In this document: one piece after another, positions 44,179 through 53,483 of the stretch | Layout of the letters: every line of letters starts with the position of its first letter | Numbering within the stretch: position 1 is the first letter of the stretch | Source of the DNA: Nocardia sp. NBC_01503 | GTDB taxonomy: Bacteria; Actinomycetota; Actinomycetes; Mycobacteriales; Mycobacteriaceae | Length of the DNA: 64,000 nucleotides | Assembly: GCF_036327755.1 (NCBI RefSeq) | Contig: NZ_CP109596.1 | Coordinates: 2,666,001-2,730,000, forward strand | Direction: 5' to 3' | Notes under the pieces: generated by a model | Seen by the model: only the letters and a program-made list of their open reading frames with translations | The model's database searches: none | Told to the model about the DNA's origin: nothing | Position numbers and translations under genes: made by a program

Positions 44179-44995
44179 CAAATTACTGACGCGTATCGGC
44201 GGGCTGCTGCGACAGGCCGAGTCGACCGACAACGAGCATGAGGCCGAGGCGTTCCTCGCGGCGGCGCAGAAGCTCGCCACTCGTTCCTCGGTGGATCTGA
44301 CGGTGGCGCGGGCGCATATCGCCAGTCGCGAACGGCGGCCCACGCCGATTCAGCGGGTGATTCCGATCGGTGAGCCGGGTAAGAAGGGATTGCGCACCTA
44401 CGTGCAGCTCTTCGTGGCGATCGCGGCCGCCAATGATGTGCGCTGCGATGTGGCGCGCTCCTCGACCACGGTCTACGCCTACGGTTTCGACTCCGATATC
44501 GACACCTGTGCGGCGCTGTACGGCAGTCTGCTGGTGCAGATGGTGCGGGCGTCGGATCAGTACATCAAATCCGGGGCGTACAAGAGCGCCACCACCGAGA
44601 AGCTGGTCGCCGAAACCCGTTGGGGTCGAACCGTGCAACGACGTGTCCAGGCCCCTGTCGCGGCCGTCACCGCCCGGCTGAATTTCCAGATGGCCTTCGC
44701 CGCGCGCATCGGCCGTCGCCTCGCCGAGGTCAAGACCGAGGTCGAGGCCGAGGCGGTGCGCACCGAAACCGTCTCCACCGGAACGGCTCTCGCGCTGCGC
44801 AACAAGGAGCTGGAGTTGACGAACTTCTACTCCAGCACCTCCGAGGCGCGCGGGACCTGGCGCGGGCCGCAGGCGTCGGCGGGCTACTCCGCCGCCGCCC
44901 GTCGCGCCGGGGATCGGGCCGGGCGGGCCGCGCGACTGGGCACCGCACCGGAATTGGGCGGCGCCCGTGGGCAATTGCCCCGAGGTGAGGGCTGA
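44168..44995 (+). CDS. DUF2786 protein
   Basis: The 275-residue protein begins with the DUF2786 helix pair (LLTRIGGLLRQAESTDNEHEAEAFLAAAQKLATR, about 6-40). A mixed domain follows with YVQLFVAIAAANDVRCDVARSSTTVYAYGF, and the tail is Arg/Ala-rich. Function is unknown; in actinobacteria and phages the domain often precedes a metalloprotease-like gene, as here. The TTG start follows GGAGGG. It is 34 bp upstream of the TIGR04338 gene. Confidence 0.8.
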   Translation: MSTDKLLTRIGGLLRQAESTDNEHEAEAFLAAAQKLATRSSVDLTVARAHIASRERRPTPIQRVIPIGEPGKKGLRTYVQLFVAIAAANDVRCDVARSSTTVYAYGFDSDIDTCAALYGSLLVQMVRASDQYIKSGAYKSATTEKLVAETRWGRTVQRRVQAPVAAVTARLNFQMAFAARIGRRLAEVKTEVEAEAVRTETVSTGTALALRNKELELTNFYSSTSEARGTWRGPQASAGYSAAARRAGDRAGRAARLGTAPELGGARGQLPRGEG

Positions 44996-45029
44996 TGCCC
45001 GGGTTCGACGCGGTCGGGCGCGCGGGCTG

Positions 45030-45545
45030 ATGTCCGGGCCCCGTGATTCGCAGCGCAGTCAGGTGTACGACGCGGAAATGCTGGTGCGCGGCGTTTTCGA
45101 GCGCGCCGACGAGTTCGGGTCGCGCACGGTGGAGGTGCTCGGCTCGCAGGTGACCCTGCCGGTGGAACGGAAATTCGCTTCGGTCGAATCGGTGCAGAGC
45201 TATGCGGATCGTGTGCTGGCGCTGAATTGGGTTGCCGCCCAGTGGAAACAGGCTCTCGTGCCCGTGATCGTGCGGGCCCGATCCGGGGCGAAGGCGGCGC
45301 ACTACGAGGCCGATGACGCGGTCCTCGCGGTACCCCTGCACGTGCATGGAAAAGCCTGGGCGCTGCGCGAATTGGTGATCCTGCACGAGCTGGCGCACCA
45401 TCTCGATCCCGATCGCTCCGGCACCGCGCCGCACGGCCCCGAATTCTGCGGCCGCTATATCGAACTCGTCGACGGCGTCATCGGCCCGGAGGCCGCGCTA
45501 TTGCTGCGCACCACCATGTACTCCTGTGGCGTACGCATCTCCTGA
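45030..45545 (+). CDS. Putative metallohydrolase (TIGR04338-like)
   Basis: The protein has about 171 residues with the zinc motif HELAHHLD (HExxH, near 115-120). A downstream HGPEFCGRYIEL supplies a probable third ligand. The rest (MLVRGVFERADEFGSRTVEVLGSQVTLPVERKF) fits the small family paired with DUF2786 in mycobacteria. No signal peptide is present, so it is cytoplasmic. The start is uncertain: ATG 45030 has only a weak ribosome site. Confidence 0.75.
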   Translation: MSGPRDSQRSQVYDAEMLVRGVFERADEFGSRTVEVLGSQVTLPVERKFASVESVQSYADRVLALNWVAAQWKQALVPVIVRARSGAKAAHYEADDAVLAVPLHVHGKAWALRELVILHELAHHLDPDRSGTAPHGPEFCGRYIELVDGVIGPEAALLLRTTMYSCGVRIS

Positions 45546-45629
45546 AATGAGCTTGCGAGGATCGGATTTCGATGCCATTATCGATTCCATGATCTCCTTC
45601 AACGGAAAGGCGGCCACCGCCTCGAAGCG

Positions 45630-46541
45630 GTGACCCCGGTCGCCTCCCCGCGTCGGCAGCGAGCCAGCGGGAATTCTCTGCAAGAACAACTCGAGCGCGT
45701 GGAATACGCATGCCGATTACGCGATGACTGGTTACGGGTGGGCCTGTCCACCGAACCCGCGGATCGAGACGCCGCCGAGCACGCCGTCACCGCGCTGTAT
45801 GGCCTGGCAGGAGCATCAGCGCCGGAATTCGTCTGGGTGCCGTCACCCGCGGCCGCGGTGGCGATGCTCCGAGACGACCCGCACGGTCCACCGGGTTTCG
45901 TCTACCCGCCGACCAATGTCCCCTTCCGGAATTGGCCTTTCTCGCAGCGTATTTCCGGTGCGAAATACAGTATGCGGACGCGATTGACCGCATTGACCGG
46001 GTACGAGTCCGAATCCTGGAATTCGCGATCGAAAATAACCGATGACGACTGGGCGGCCAAGACGCCGCTCGAATTGCTCGCGGCAGGTGCGACCGTGCGG
46101 CGGATAGTCGATTTCATGGTGCACCGGCCATTGCAGAAATCATTGCGCGACAGTCTGTATCACCCGATGCGGGCCGAATTCCTGGGCTCGGACGACCGCC
46201 GTCCGGAGGCCCTCGGATACGAGCAGTACGACACCTGGACCGTCGCCTTCCACGAACTGTGCCGGACAGCGGGATTCGCCGAGTACCGGCCGGATGACGC
46301 ATACCAATTGGAGCAATGGGTGCGGCTGGCGCGCGGTTCGGGCTGGTGGTGGCCCGGACAGCGCCGCTGTGTCATGTCCGAACGGCCGACCGTGCTGCGC
46401 ACGGTGCCGGTGCCGCCCGCCGGCCACGGGGAGGTGCGATTGCATTGCCCTGACGGACCGGCAGCCGAGTTCTCCGATGGGGCACAGGTATTCGCGCAGA
46501 GCACCGATAGGGCCGCCGCCCGCAAATCAGTGCGGAAGTAG
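45630..46541 (+). CDS. DUF6745-like hypothetical protein
   Basis: The 303-residue protein has QLERVEYACRLRDDWLRVGLSTEPADRDAAEHAVTALYGLAG near the start. A Trp-rich LARGSGWWWPGQRRCVMSERPTVLRT follows at about 235-260. The closing pattern VRLHCPDGPAAEFSDG is of the kind seen in DUF6745 and related repeat proteins often found in actinomycetes. No enzyme motif was recognised. The GTG start at 45630 is tentative. Its 3' end overlaps the convergent menC by 15 bp. Confidence 0.6.
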   Translation: MTPVASPRRQRASGNSLQEQLERVEYACRLRDDWLRVGLSTEPADRDAAEHAVTALYGLAGASAPEFVWVPSPAAAVAMLRDDPHGPPGFVYPPTNVPFRNWPFSQRISGAKYSMRTRLTALTGYESESWNSRSKITDDDWAAKTPLELLAAGATVRRIVDFMVHRPLQKSLRDSLYHPMRAEFLGSDDRRPEALGYEQYDTWTVAFHELCRTAGFAEYRPDDAYQLEQWVRLARGSGWWWPGQRRCVMSERPTVLRTVPVPPAGHGEVRLHCPDGPAAEFSDGAQVFAQSTDRAAARKSVRK

Positions 46542-47528
46542 CGCCGCGACCCGCTCCAAGCGCTGCCGCCACCACGTGACCCGCTCCGGATCGGGGTGGC
46601 GGTAGCGCTCCAGCAGTTCCGGGTCCGGGATCGGCGGCGTGGCCGGGACGGTGAGATATCCGTCCACCGGTCGCAGTGATTCGGTGACCAGATCGCCGGT
46701 GAACAGCGACAGGGTGTCCAATCCGCACGCGAAGTCCAGCTCGGGAAGTGTTGCGGCCAAGGCGATCTGCGCCGACAGGCCGACGCTGGTCTCCAGTGCG
46801 GAGGACACGATGCACGGCAGTCCCGCCGCCTCGGCCACCTGTAGCGCCCGCCGAACCCCGCCCAGCGGAGTGCATTTCAGCACCGCCACATCCGCCGCGC
46901 CGGCGACGGCGACCCGCATCGGATCCTCGGCCCGCCGAATGGATTCGTCGGCGGCGATCCGCACATCGACCCGCCGCCGCACCGCGGCGAGCTCCTCGAT
47001 GGTCCGGCACGGCTGCTCGACGTACTCCAATCCCCCTGCGGCCCGGTCGATCAGCTTGATCCGTTCGACCGCCGTCTCCACATCCCAGACGGCATTGGCA
47101 TCGATGCGCACCGCGCCCGTGGGGCCGAGTGCCTCGCGGGTCGCTGCCACGCGAGCCAGATCCTCGGCGAGCGAGTCCGGATGGTCGGCCACCTTCACCT
47201 TGGCGGTCCGGCATCCGGACGCCGCCACGATTTCCCGCGCCCGGTCGGGACCGACCGCCGGGACAATGCAATTCACCGGTATCCGGTTCCGCACCGGTTC
47301 CGGCCACCCCACCGTCGCCTGCTCGACGGCGGTGGCCAGCCAGCTCGCCGCCTCCCGATCGTCGTACTCGGCGAACGCGCAGAACTCTCCCCACCCGCGC
47401 GGACCGGGAATCAACATGCCCTCGCGCACGGTGATGCCCCGAAACCGGTTGCGCATGGGAATGGCATAAACAATCGCGGCATCGAAGTCCGCTGCCGCGC
47501 TGAAGGCCCGAGAGGCATGATCGCTCAT
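46527..47528 (-). CDS. menC: o-Succinylbenzoate synthase
   Basis: The 333-residue enolase-superfamily enzyme makes o-succinylbenzoate in menaquinone synthesis. The catalytic set is present in order: KxK in CRTAKVKVAD, metal ligands Asp in VRIDANAVWD, Glu in YVEQPC and Asp in IAADES, then Lys in VAVLKCTPLGG. It lacks the rest of the men genes nearby. A 62-bp array of four CACACCCC half-sites lies just upstream of the ATG, so its expression is probably regulated on its own. The gene is short compared with enterobacterial MenC but typical for actinobacteria. Confidence 0.93.
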   Translation of the reverse strand: MSDHASRAFSAAADFDAAIVYAIPMRNRFRGITVREGMLIPGPRGWGEFCAFAEYDDREAASWLATAVEQATVGWPEPVRNRIPVNCIVPAVGPDRAREIVAASGCRTAKVKVADHPDSLAEDLARVAATREALGPTGAVRIDANAVWDVETAVERIKLIDRAAGGLEYVEQPCRTIEELAAVRRRVDVRIAADESIRRAEDPMRVAVAGAADVAVLKCTPLGGVRRALQVAEAAGLPCIVSSALETSVGLSAQIALAATLPELDFACGLDTLSLFTGDLVTESLRPVDGYLTVPATPPIPDPELLERYRHPDPERVTWWRQRLERVAALLPH

Positions 47529-48031
47529 CCCCGCCGAGCCTACTGAGGGGCTATCACACCCCGGCTAGTGGTATCACACCCCATATAAGGGGTGTGCGGG
47601 TTGGACACGGGGTGTGACAGCTTCAGGGTTTGGTCTTTGGGGGTTGTGTCTTTGTTCGAGATCGGGACCACGGCCGTCCAGCCAGGCTGGGGCGTGAGGG
47701 TGCGGCTCCCAAAGGGGGGAGCGAAGGCGGGGTACGGCAGGCGAGGTTCCCACTCCGAAAAATCGTGGCCAGCTGCCGAACCCGGCTGGGGCCCAAGGTA
47801 ACCGCCTGAGCCCGCTACGAAGGCCCCGAGTGGTGTCGTTATCTGTCTCCAATGCGAACCCCGGCAGCGGATACACGCGCACACTGAGTAATACCCGCGA
47901 CGGAGCGGTGCGTGCTTCGCGCGGTGTGGCGCAGCCGGTCTCGGGTGTCGCGTCGTTAACGGAGTGGCGGCAGGGTCGCGACACGGCGACAATGCCGGAA
48001 GTAGAAGATCGACCGGGGGAGCCCAAGAGAT
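47529..48031. other. 503-bp region between menC and the Pro/Gly-rich membrane protein gene
   Basis: The left 100 bp contain the CACACCCC dyad element. From about 47640 to 48000 I see no gene, RNA or repeat I can name; open frames there read poorly and lie antisense or out of phase. GGGGGAG before 48032 is the ribosome site of the next gene. Confidence 0.4.
47555..47616. promoter_or_regulatory. Four-site dyad element CACACCCC/GGGGTGTG with 20-bp periodicity upstream of menC
   Basis: CACACCCC occurs at 47555-47562 and 47575-47582. Its complement GGGGTGTG occurs at 47589-47596 and 47609-47616. Spacing within each pair is exactly 20 bp, and the two inner sites face each other across ATATAA. The outer context is also shared: TATCACACCCC twice, and GGGGTGTGACA once. 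The element starts 27 bp before the menC start codon, which is where an operator would act. Confidence 0.6.
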
Positions 48032-49123
48032 ATGTACCCACCCAATGAACCGCGTCGGCCCGGTCCGGACGGTGCGCCACCGCATTCCGGCCCCGGCCGC
48101 CCACCCGGTGATCCGGCGCAGGCGCGGCAGCAGGGCGGGCAGCCACCGAATCCGGGTGACCACGGGCAGTCCCGGGGACCGGGCGGCCACGGATATCCAC
48201 CGGGTCAGGGCGGTCCAGGACCCCAGCAAGGACCGGGCGGTCCTATTCCGCCACGCGGTCCCGGTGGTCCCGTGCCACAGCGGAATCCGGGCGGGCGACC
48301 CGGCGGACCCGGTGGTCCGGTCGAACCCGGTGGGCAGGGCGGTCCGGGTGGACCGGGGCCGGTGAGAGGGCCGGGCGAACCCGGGGCGCAGCGGAATACC
48401 GGTGGTTCGGGGCGTCCACCGGCTCCGGCGCGTCCGGGCGAACCCACATCGCAGCGCGGTCCGGGCCGTGTGCAGCCACCCGGAGGCCCGGGTGCGCCGC
48501 AGGGGCCGGGACAGTTCGCGCCCTGGGGTCCGGAAGGCCCCGCGTCGCAACCCGTTCCGGGTCCACCACCGACCCCCGGCGGCCCCGGACATCCGCAGGG
48601 GCCCGGTGGTGTGGGGCATCCGCAGGGGCCGGGAGGTCTCGAGTTCGGAGAGCCCGGGCAACCGTACACGGACGAGGAGACGGTTCGGCGCTCGCTCTCG
48701 AAGGGTGACGCGGACGCGGACTCCGGTCCGAAACCGGCTGCCGCCAAGGAGAAACCGGCGACGGCACGTCCCCGGGTCGGCCGCAAAGATGTATTACTGG
48801 CCGCGGCGTTGTTCGCGGTGGATATCGCGATCATGGCGCTGTGGTCCTACGACCTGTTCGGGAAGGCGTTCGGGCTCATCCACAACCGGTGCACGGCCAA
48901 GAAGGATTTCTCGGTGCAGTGCACGGTGGTTCGGCCGAGCGCTTCCGCCCTGTGGGGCTTGCTGATCGGCGGCGGTGGCATGTCCCTCGCCCTGGTCGCG
49001 GCCCTGGTGCTGGCGGCTGTGGCCGCCATGACCGGTCGCCGCGTCTGGTGGTGGACGGCCGCCGCGCTGCCCATCATCGCGATCTGTGGCGCACTCGGAT
49101 ACGTGCTGGTGGGCAACCCGTGA
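48032..49123 (+). CDS. Pro/Gly-rich membrane protein
   Basis: The protein has 363 residues. Residues 1-205 are low-complexity Pro-Gly-Gln-Arg sequence (for example GGPGPQQGPGGPIPPRGPGG). A charged segment follows, then three or so membrane helices (about 252-272, 305-330, 338-360). A loop with two Cys (IHNRCTAKKDFSVQCTVV) lies between helices 1 and 2. No family was recognised. Such tails occur in actinomycete envelope proteins. The low-complexity part makes the antisense frames long and open, which is an artefact. Confidence 0.7.
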   Translation: MYPPNEPRRPGPDGAPPHSGPGRPPGDPAQARQQGGQPPNPGDHGQSRGPGGHGYPPGQGGPGPQQGPGGPIPPRGPGGPVPQRNPGGRPGGPGGPVEPGGQGGPGGPGPVRGPGEPGAQRNTGGSGRPPAPARPGEPTSQRGPGRVQPPGGPGAPQGPGQFAPWGPEGPASQPVPGPPPTPGGPGHPQGPGGVGHPQGPGGLEFGEPGQPYTDEETVRRSLSKGDADADSGPKPAAAKEKPATARPRVGRKDVLLAAALFAVDIAIMALWSYDLFGKAFGLIHNRCTAKKDFSVQCTVVRPSASALWGLLIGGGGMSLALVAALVLAAVAAMTGRRVWWWTAAALPIIAICGALGYVLVGNP

Positions 49124-49321
49124 GCTGATCGGCGATCTCGCGGCCGTCCCCGGCCCTCGGGCAACCTGCGGCCACCGCGCAGACCATCGAGTGGCGTTGG
49201 GCCACAAGGAATTTGGGCCCTTCTCCTCGACGTTGGGCTGAGCGGATCGGCTCCATGGACTCGGCTGCCCGGGTGGGAGCGCATGGCTGTTCGGCGGCGG
49301 CCTATAGAGCATGCTGGAGGG

Positions 49322-49657
49322 ATGGCGGATTCGTGGCGGCCGTCGATACGTTCGGTGGATCTTGCTGTCGCGGGGGTGATTTACCTCGCGGCGGTGGTAT
49401 TCGCCTGGGTGCTGGCGGGGTTCGTGCCGGATTACGCGGTGCTGTCACGGGATACGGGGCAGACCCGGTATCTGCCGTTCGCCTATTTCGTGGGCTGGTT
49501 CGGAATCACCGTGACGCTCATGGTGATTCCGCTGTGGGTGCTGCGGGCCGTTCGGCTGGGGCAACGGGCCTGGCCCACCGCCCTGGTGGCGTTTCCCTTG
49601 CTTGTCGAGTCCTGGGTGCTGGGTCTGCTCACCGCTGTCGTCGCCGTCTCACTGTGA
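49322..49657 (+). CDS. Small membrane protein
   Basis: The 111-residue protein (ADSWRPSIRSVDLAVAGVIYLAAVVFAWVLAGF) has three membrane segments (about 12-33, 55-75, 85-110). GGAGGG abuts the ATG rather closely. An upstream start is possible but unsupported. No family was recognised. It is transcribed toward the SDR gene, 135 bp away. Confidence 0.55.
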   Translation: MADSWRPSIRSVDLAVAGVIYLAAVVFAWVLAGFVPDYAVLSRDTGQTRYLPFAYFVGWFGITVTLMVIPLWVLRAVRLGQRAWPTALVAFPLLVESWVLGLLTAVVAVSL

Positions 49658-49792
49658 GCTGGCGCGTCGAAACAAACTGTGCCGATGGCTGTTTCGATGT
49701 GCCCGTCGTTGTACTCGACCTTTAACCGGGGCTGGTTATGGTCCTCGCCCACGCGGTGGTTGCGCTCGCGGTGACGAGGAAGAAGGCGATGT

Positions 49793-50689
49793 ATGACCGA
49801 CCACAGGGGCGCGGTGCTGGTCACCGGCTCATCCTCCGGTCTGGGCGAGGCGACGGCGCTGCACCTGGCCGCGAGCGGGTTCGAGGTCTACGCGGGAGTT
49901 CGAACCGAGGCCGCCGCGGCGCGATTGCGGGCCGCGGCGCCCGGCGATCGGCTGCGGCCGGTGCTGTTGGATGTCACCTCCGCGGACTCGATCACGCTGG
50001 CCTGCAAGGAGATCGGTGAGCGGACCGGGCCGGGCGGATTGACCGGCCTGGTCAACAATGCGGGTACCTGCGTTGCCGCACCGATGGAGTGCGTGGACAT
50101 CGACGACTTCCGTGCTGAACTGGAGGTCAACCTCATCGGTGTCGCGGCGGTGACGCAGGCCTTCCTGCCCCTATTGCGAGCGGAGGATCCGGCCCGGAGG
50201 GCGCGGATCCGGGGCCGCGTCATCATGATCGGCTCCGGTGTCGCCTGGGTGGCGCCACCGTTCCTGGGGATGTACGCCGCCTCGCAGTTCGGCAAGCGTG
50301 GCATGTCGGATGCACTGCGGCGGGAGCTGGCTTCGACCGGGGTGACGGTCTCCCAGGTGGAGCCGGGCGCGGTGGCCACTCCGATTTGGGACAAGATCGC
50401 CATGCACGCTGATGCGGTCGGCACCGCCGAGATGTATCGGGCTCCTTTTCGAAAATTCCTGGCGCAGAACAATTCCCGAGCGGTGGCGAGCCGGACTCGG
50501 CCGGCGGATGTGGCGCGCGCGGTGGCGGACGCGCTGACCGCGGCCAAACCCAAACCGCGCTATCGCGTCGGCCCGGACTCCAAATTGATGGGTCCGGTGG
50601 TGCGATTGCTGCCGGAGTGGCTGCTCGATCGAGCGGTGATGAATGATCTCGGGCTGACGCCGGGCAAACTCGCCGCCGGACGGGAATGA
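49793..50689 (+). CDS. Short-chain dehydrogenase-like protein, first gene of the NRPS cluster
   Basis: The protein has 298 residues. The Rossmann loop TGSSSGLG is at 11-18, LDVTSAD gives the cofactor-discriminating strand, and NNAG is present. The catalytic Tyr161 sits in MYAASQFGKRG, but the position of the usual Lys (YxxxK) is Gln165. Either a neighbouring residue substitutes or the enzyme is impaired or non-redox. The C-terminal extension (about 240-298) carries KPKPRYRVGPDSKLMG. Its TGA overlaps the P450 start (ATGA), so it is part of the cluster. Confidence 0.88.
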   Translation: MTDHRGAVLVTGSSSGLGEATALHLAASGFEVYAGVRTEAAAARLRAAAPGDRLRPVLLDVTSADSITLACKEIGERTGPGGLTGLVNNAGTCVAAPMECVDIDDFRAELEVNLIGVAAVTQAFLPLLRAEDPARRARIRGRVIMIGSGVAWVAPPFLGMYAASQFGKRGMSDALRRELASTGVTVSQVEPGAVATPIWDKIAMHADAVGTAEMYRAPFRKFLAQNNSRAVASRTRPADVARAVADALTAAKPKPRYRVGPDSKLMGPVVRLLPEWLLDRAVMNDLGLTPGKLAAGRE

Positions 50690-52119
50690 CCGTGCCGGTT
50701 CGATCCGCTGCCGGCTTCTCCCATCGGCGGCTCAGCGAGATTCCCCGGCACCGTCCGGTCGATCGGCTGCTCGATCGGCTGCCCTTGCGCCCGGCCCCGT
50801 TGGCGACTCCGCCGGCGGGGAGCGCGCTGCTGCCCGTGCCGGGTGCCCGCGGTGTACCGCTCATCGGCCTGCTGCCCGCGTTCGTGCGGTACGGTCCCGC
50901 CCTGCAACTTGCCATGTTCCGGCGGTTCGGTCCGGTGTCGTGGTTCGGCGGCCTGGGCGTCAAGTTGGTGACGGCCGGCGGCGGTGATGCCGCGCAAGCG
51001 GTACTGACCAACCGGGACAAGGCATTCGAGACCGGCTGGGACATGCTCGATCCGCTGTTCATCGGCGGGCTGACCCGGATGAATGGTGAGGAGCACCGCA
51101 GGCACCGCCGGATGAGTCAACCGGCGTTCGGCGCCGAGGCGGTCGCGGGCTATCTGCGGCCGATGACGCGGGCGATCGCCGCCGAAATCGCGGCCTGGCC
51201 CACGGATCGGCCACTGCTGATGCGCGATGCCACGCGGGCGCTCTCCGCGGCGGTCTCCTCGGAGGCGTTCCTGGCTCAGCCCGCCGGCGCGGGCGGGCGG
51301 GCGACGATGGCCGCGATCCAGCGGTTCGTCAATGCCCAGACCGCCGTACTGCGTCTGCCGATTCCGGGTACGACCTGGTGGTCCGGGCTGCGGGCTCGCC
51401 GGTACCTACTCGATCGCTTCCGGAAGGCGGTGCCCGCCGCGCGGGCTCGCGCGGGGGATGACTTCCTCGCGGTGCTGAGCCGCGCCACCGATGACAGCGG
51501 TACCGGATTCACCGATGACGAACTGGCCATGCATTTGCTGCACACGGTGTTCGCCTCGCACGATACGACCGGGTCGGCCCTGACCGCCGCGGTCTATTTT
51601 CTGGGCAAGCATCCCGAATGGCAGGACCGCTGTCGTGCGGAGGCGCGCGGGCGCGGTTCGGCCGAGCTGAGCATCGCCGAACTGCGGCGTTCGATCCTGC
51701 TGGACAGGGTTATTCGCGAGAGCATTCGTCTGGTGGTGCCCGCGCCGGAGCAACTGCGTATGACGGTCAAGGACACCGAATTGCTCGGTCACTTCATTCC
51801 GGCGGGCACCCTTGTCGCGGTGGCGCCGCTGGTCAACCACATGATGCCGGAGTACTGGCCGAACCCGGAGCGGTTCGATCCCGACCGGTTCGCTCCCCAG
51901 CGCCGGGAGGACCGCGCACATCGCGGGGCGTGGCTCCCGTTCGGCGGTGGGCATCACAAGTGCATCGGGATGGATTTCGGAATGCTGAAGGTGGTGGCCT
52001 CGCTGGACGCCATGCTGCGGAACTTCGAGTGGGAGTTGCCCGCCGAGTACGAGATGTCCTGGTCTTACGCCGAACTCGGGCCGATGGACGGCCTGCCGGT
52101 GCGATTGCGACGCCTATGA
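50686..52119 (+). CDS. Cytochrome P450
   Basis: The protein has 477 residues. The I-helix oxygen motif is FASHDTTGS, the K-helix ExxR is ESIR, and the heme loop FGGGHHKCIGMDF has the ligand Cys426. The PERFDPDRF block is also clear. There is no membrane anchor. It should hydroxylate or desaturate the lipopeptide or its building blocks; redox partners are not in the window. It is coupled by ATGA overlaps on both sides. Confidence 0.94.
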   Translation: MTVPVRSAAGFSHRRLSEIPRHRPVDRLLDRLPLRPAPLATPPAGSALLPVPGARGVPLIGLLPAFVRYGPALQLAMFRRFGPVSWFGGLGVKLVTAGGGDAAQAVLTNRDKAFETGWDMLDPLFIGGLTRMNGEEHRRHRRMSQPAFGAEAVAGYLRPMTRAIAAEIAAWPTDRPLLMRDATRALSAAVSSEAFLAQPAGAGGRATMAAIQRFVNAQTAVLRLPIPGTTWWSGLRARRYLLDRFRKAVPAARARAGDDFLAVLSRATDDSGTGFTDDELAMHLLHTVFASHDTTGSALTAAVYFLGKHPEWQDRCRAEARGRGSAELSIAELRRSILLDRVIRESIRLVVPAPEQLRMTVKDTELLGHFIPAGTLVAVAPLVNHMMPEYWPNPERFDPDRFAPQRREDRAHRGAWLPFGGGHHKCIGMDFGMLKVVASLDAMLRNFEWELPAEYEMSWSYAELGPMDGLPVRLRRL

Positions 52120-53483
52120 CCACGCCCGGTGCTGGTACGCGACCGTTCACCGGCTCCGGTCGCGCACTGAGTCACTCCGAACGCTGGTATTGGATTCTCG
52201 ATCAGATATCACCGCTGAATGTGGTTGCCTGGGTGACTGTTACGGGTCGGCTGACACCGGAACAACTGGCCGGCGCCGCGGCGGCGGTAGTCGCCGAACA
52301 CCCGTTGCTGCGGGTGGGAATCACCGCGACGGCGGACGGCACCGATCCACGGTTCGCACCATTGGCGCTGCCGGAGTTGACGATTCGGACCGTGCACGCC
52401 GATCCGTCGGATACGGACGCGGTGACCCGGGAAGTGGATACCGTAGAACTGCGCACCCCCATACCTGTCTCCGGGACGCTGGCCCGCCTGGTGGATGTGG
52501 CCAAAGCCGTTGGCACGGAGCGGGAATCACATGAGCTGATCCTGACCATGGCACATGTGATCGCTGACGGCACCGGCATTCTCGCCCTGTTGCGGCGACT
52601 CGTCGAGCTGGCCGCTGCCGGGGCACGGGTACCGGTCACCCGTCCGGCGATGCCCGCGGTCGATGACCGGCTCCCGACGGGTATCGGGGGGACGGCACGA
52701 ATCGTCGCCGGCATGCTCGCCGATCAGGTGATCGCGGGCGCGGCGCGGCCGATCCGAATGACGCCGGAAATCGAAGTCGCGCCGGTGAATCGACGCACCA
52801 GATTGATCACGCGGGAGATCTCGGGTGCGGATCTGACCGCGCTGGTGGCCGTATGCCGCCGTCGCGGCGTCACCGTGCACGGTGCGATCAACGCGGCCCT
52901 GGCCACCGCTGTGGCCGGGGAGGTCACACCTGGGCGGAGGGTGCGGGTGCCGGTCGGGTCGCCGGTCGATTTCCGCGCCGAGCTGGGGGTCGATGAGACC
53001 GAGCTCGGGAGTTTCGTTGCCACCATTCCCGCACACCCGCGAGTCGGGCCCGGTGTGGACTTCTGGCGGGCCGCGCGCACGGTGAATCGTAATCTCCACC
53101 GCCGCAAGCGATTTAGACAACACTTGACGGCCATAGCCGGACTGCGGTTGCTCTGCCCGCCATCGGTCGCCGCGAGCGCCCGGGTCGTCGGACTGATCCA
53201 GTCCAGAGGACCGTGGAATGTCTGCGTCACCAATATCGGCCGGACCGATTTCCCGGGCCGGATCGGCGCCTGGCAGGTTTCGGGCGCGCAATTCGCGGCC
53301 GGCATCTCCTGTATCGGTCATCTGGTGAGTGCGATCACCACCGGTCACGGTGTGCTGCGGTGGAATTCGACCTACGCCGAGGGGCTGATGTCCGCCGAGC
53401 GCGCCGACCGCATCGCAGACACCGCCATCGCCACACTGCTGGCCCGAGTCCATGCCCACGATCAGGAAGAAGTACATGTCTGA
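52116..53483 (+). CDS. PapA-like acyltransferase (condensation-domain superfamily)
   Basis: The protein has about 455 residues. ALSHSERWYWILDQISPLNVV opens a stand-alone condensation-like fold, and the catalytic HxxxD is His147-Asp151 in MAHVIADGTG. RVRVPVGSPVDFRAELG and a GPWNVCVTNIGRTDFP segment resemble polyketide-associated PapA and WS/DGAT-like alcohol acyltransferases. It could esterify a hydroxyl group of the peptide or release the product onto an alcohol. The start at ATG 52116 overlaps the P450 stop, and the end overlaps the NRPS start by 8 bp. Confidence 0.82.
   Translation: MTTPGAGTRPFTGSGRALSHSERWYWILDQISPLNVVAWVTVTGRLTPEQLAGAAAAVVAEHPLLRVGITATADGTDPRFAPLALPELTIRTVHADPSDTDAVTREVDTVELRTPIPVSGTLARLVDVAKAVGTERESHELILTMAHVIADGTGILALLRRLVELAAAGARVPVTRPAMPAVDDRLPTGIGGTARIVAGMLADQVIAGAARPIRMTPEIEVAPVNRRTRLITREISGADLTALVAVCRRRGVTVHGAINAALATAVAGEVTPGRRVRVPVGSPVDFRAELGVDETELGSFVATIPAHPRVGPGVDFWRAARTVNRNLHRRKRFRQHLTAIAGLRLLCPPSVAASARVVGLIQSRGPWNVCVTNIGRTDFPGRIGAWQVSGAQFAAGISCIGHLVSAITTGHGVLRWNSTYAEGLMSAERADRIADTAIATLLARVHAHDQEEVHV

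Noticed and set aside
47540..48661. 373-codon minus-strand frame over the region between menC and the Pro/Gly-rich gene
   Set aside because: It is mostly antisense to low-complexity Pro/Gly codons and crosses the dyad element. No domain or ribosome site is seen.
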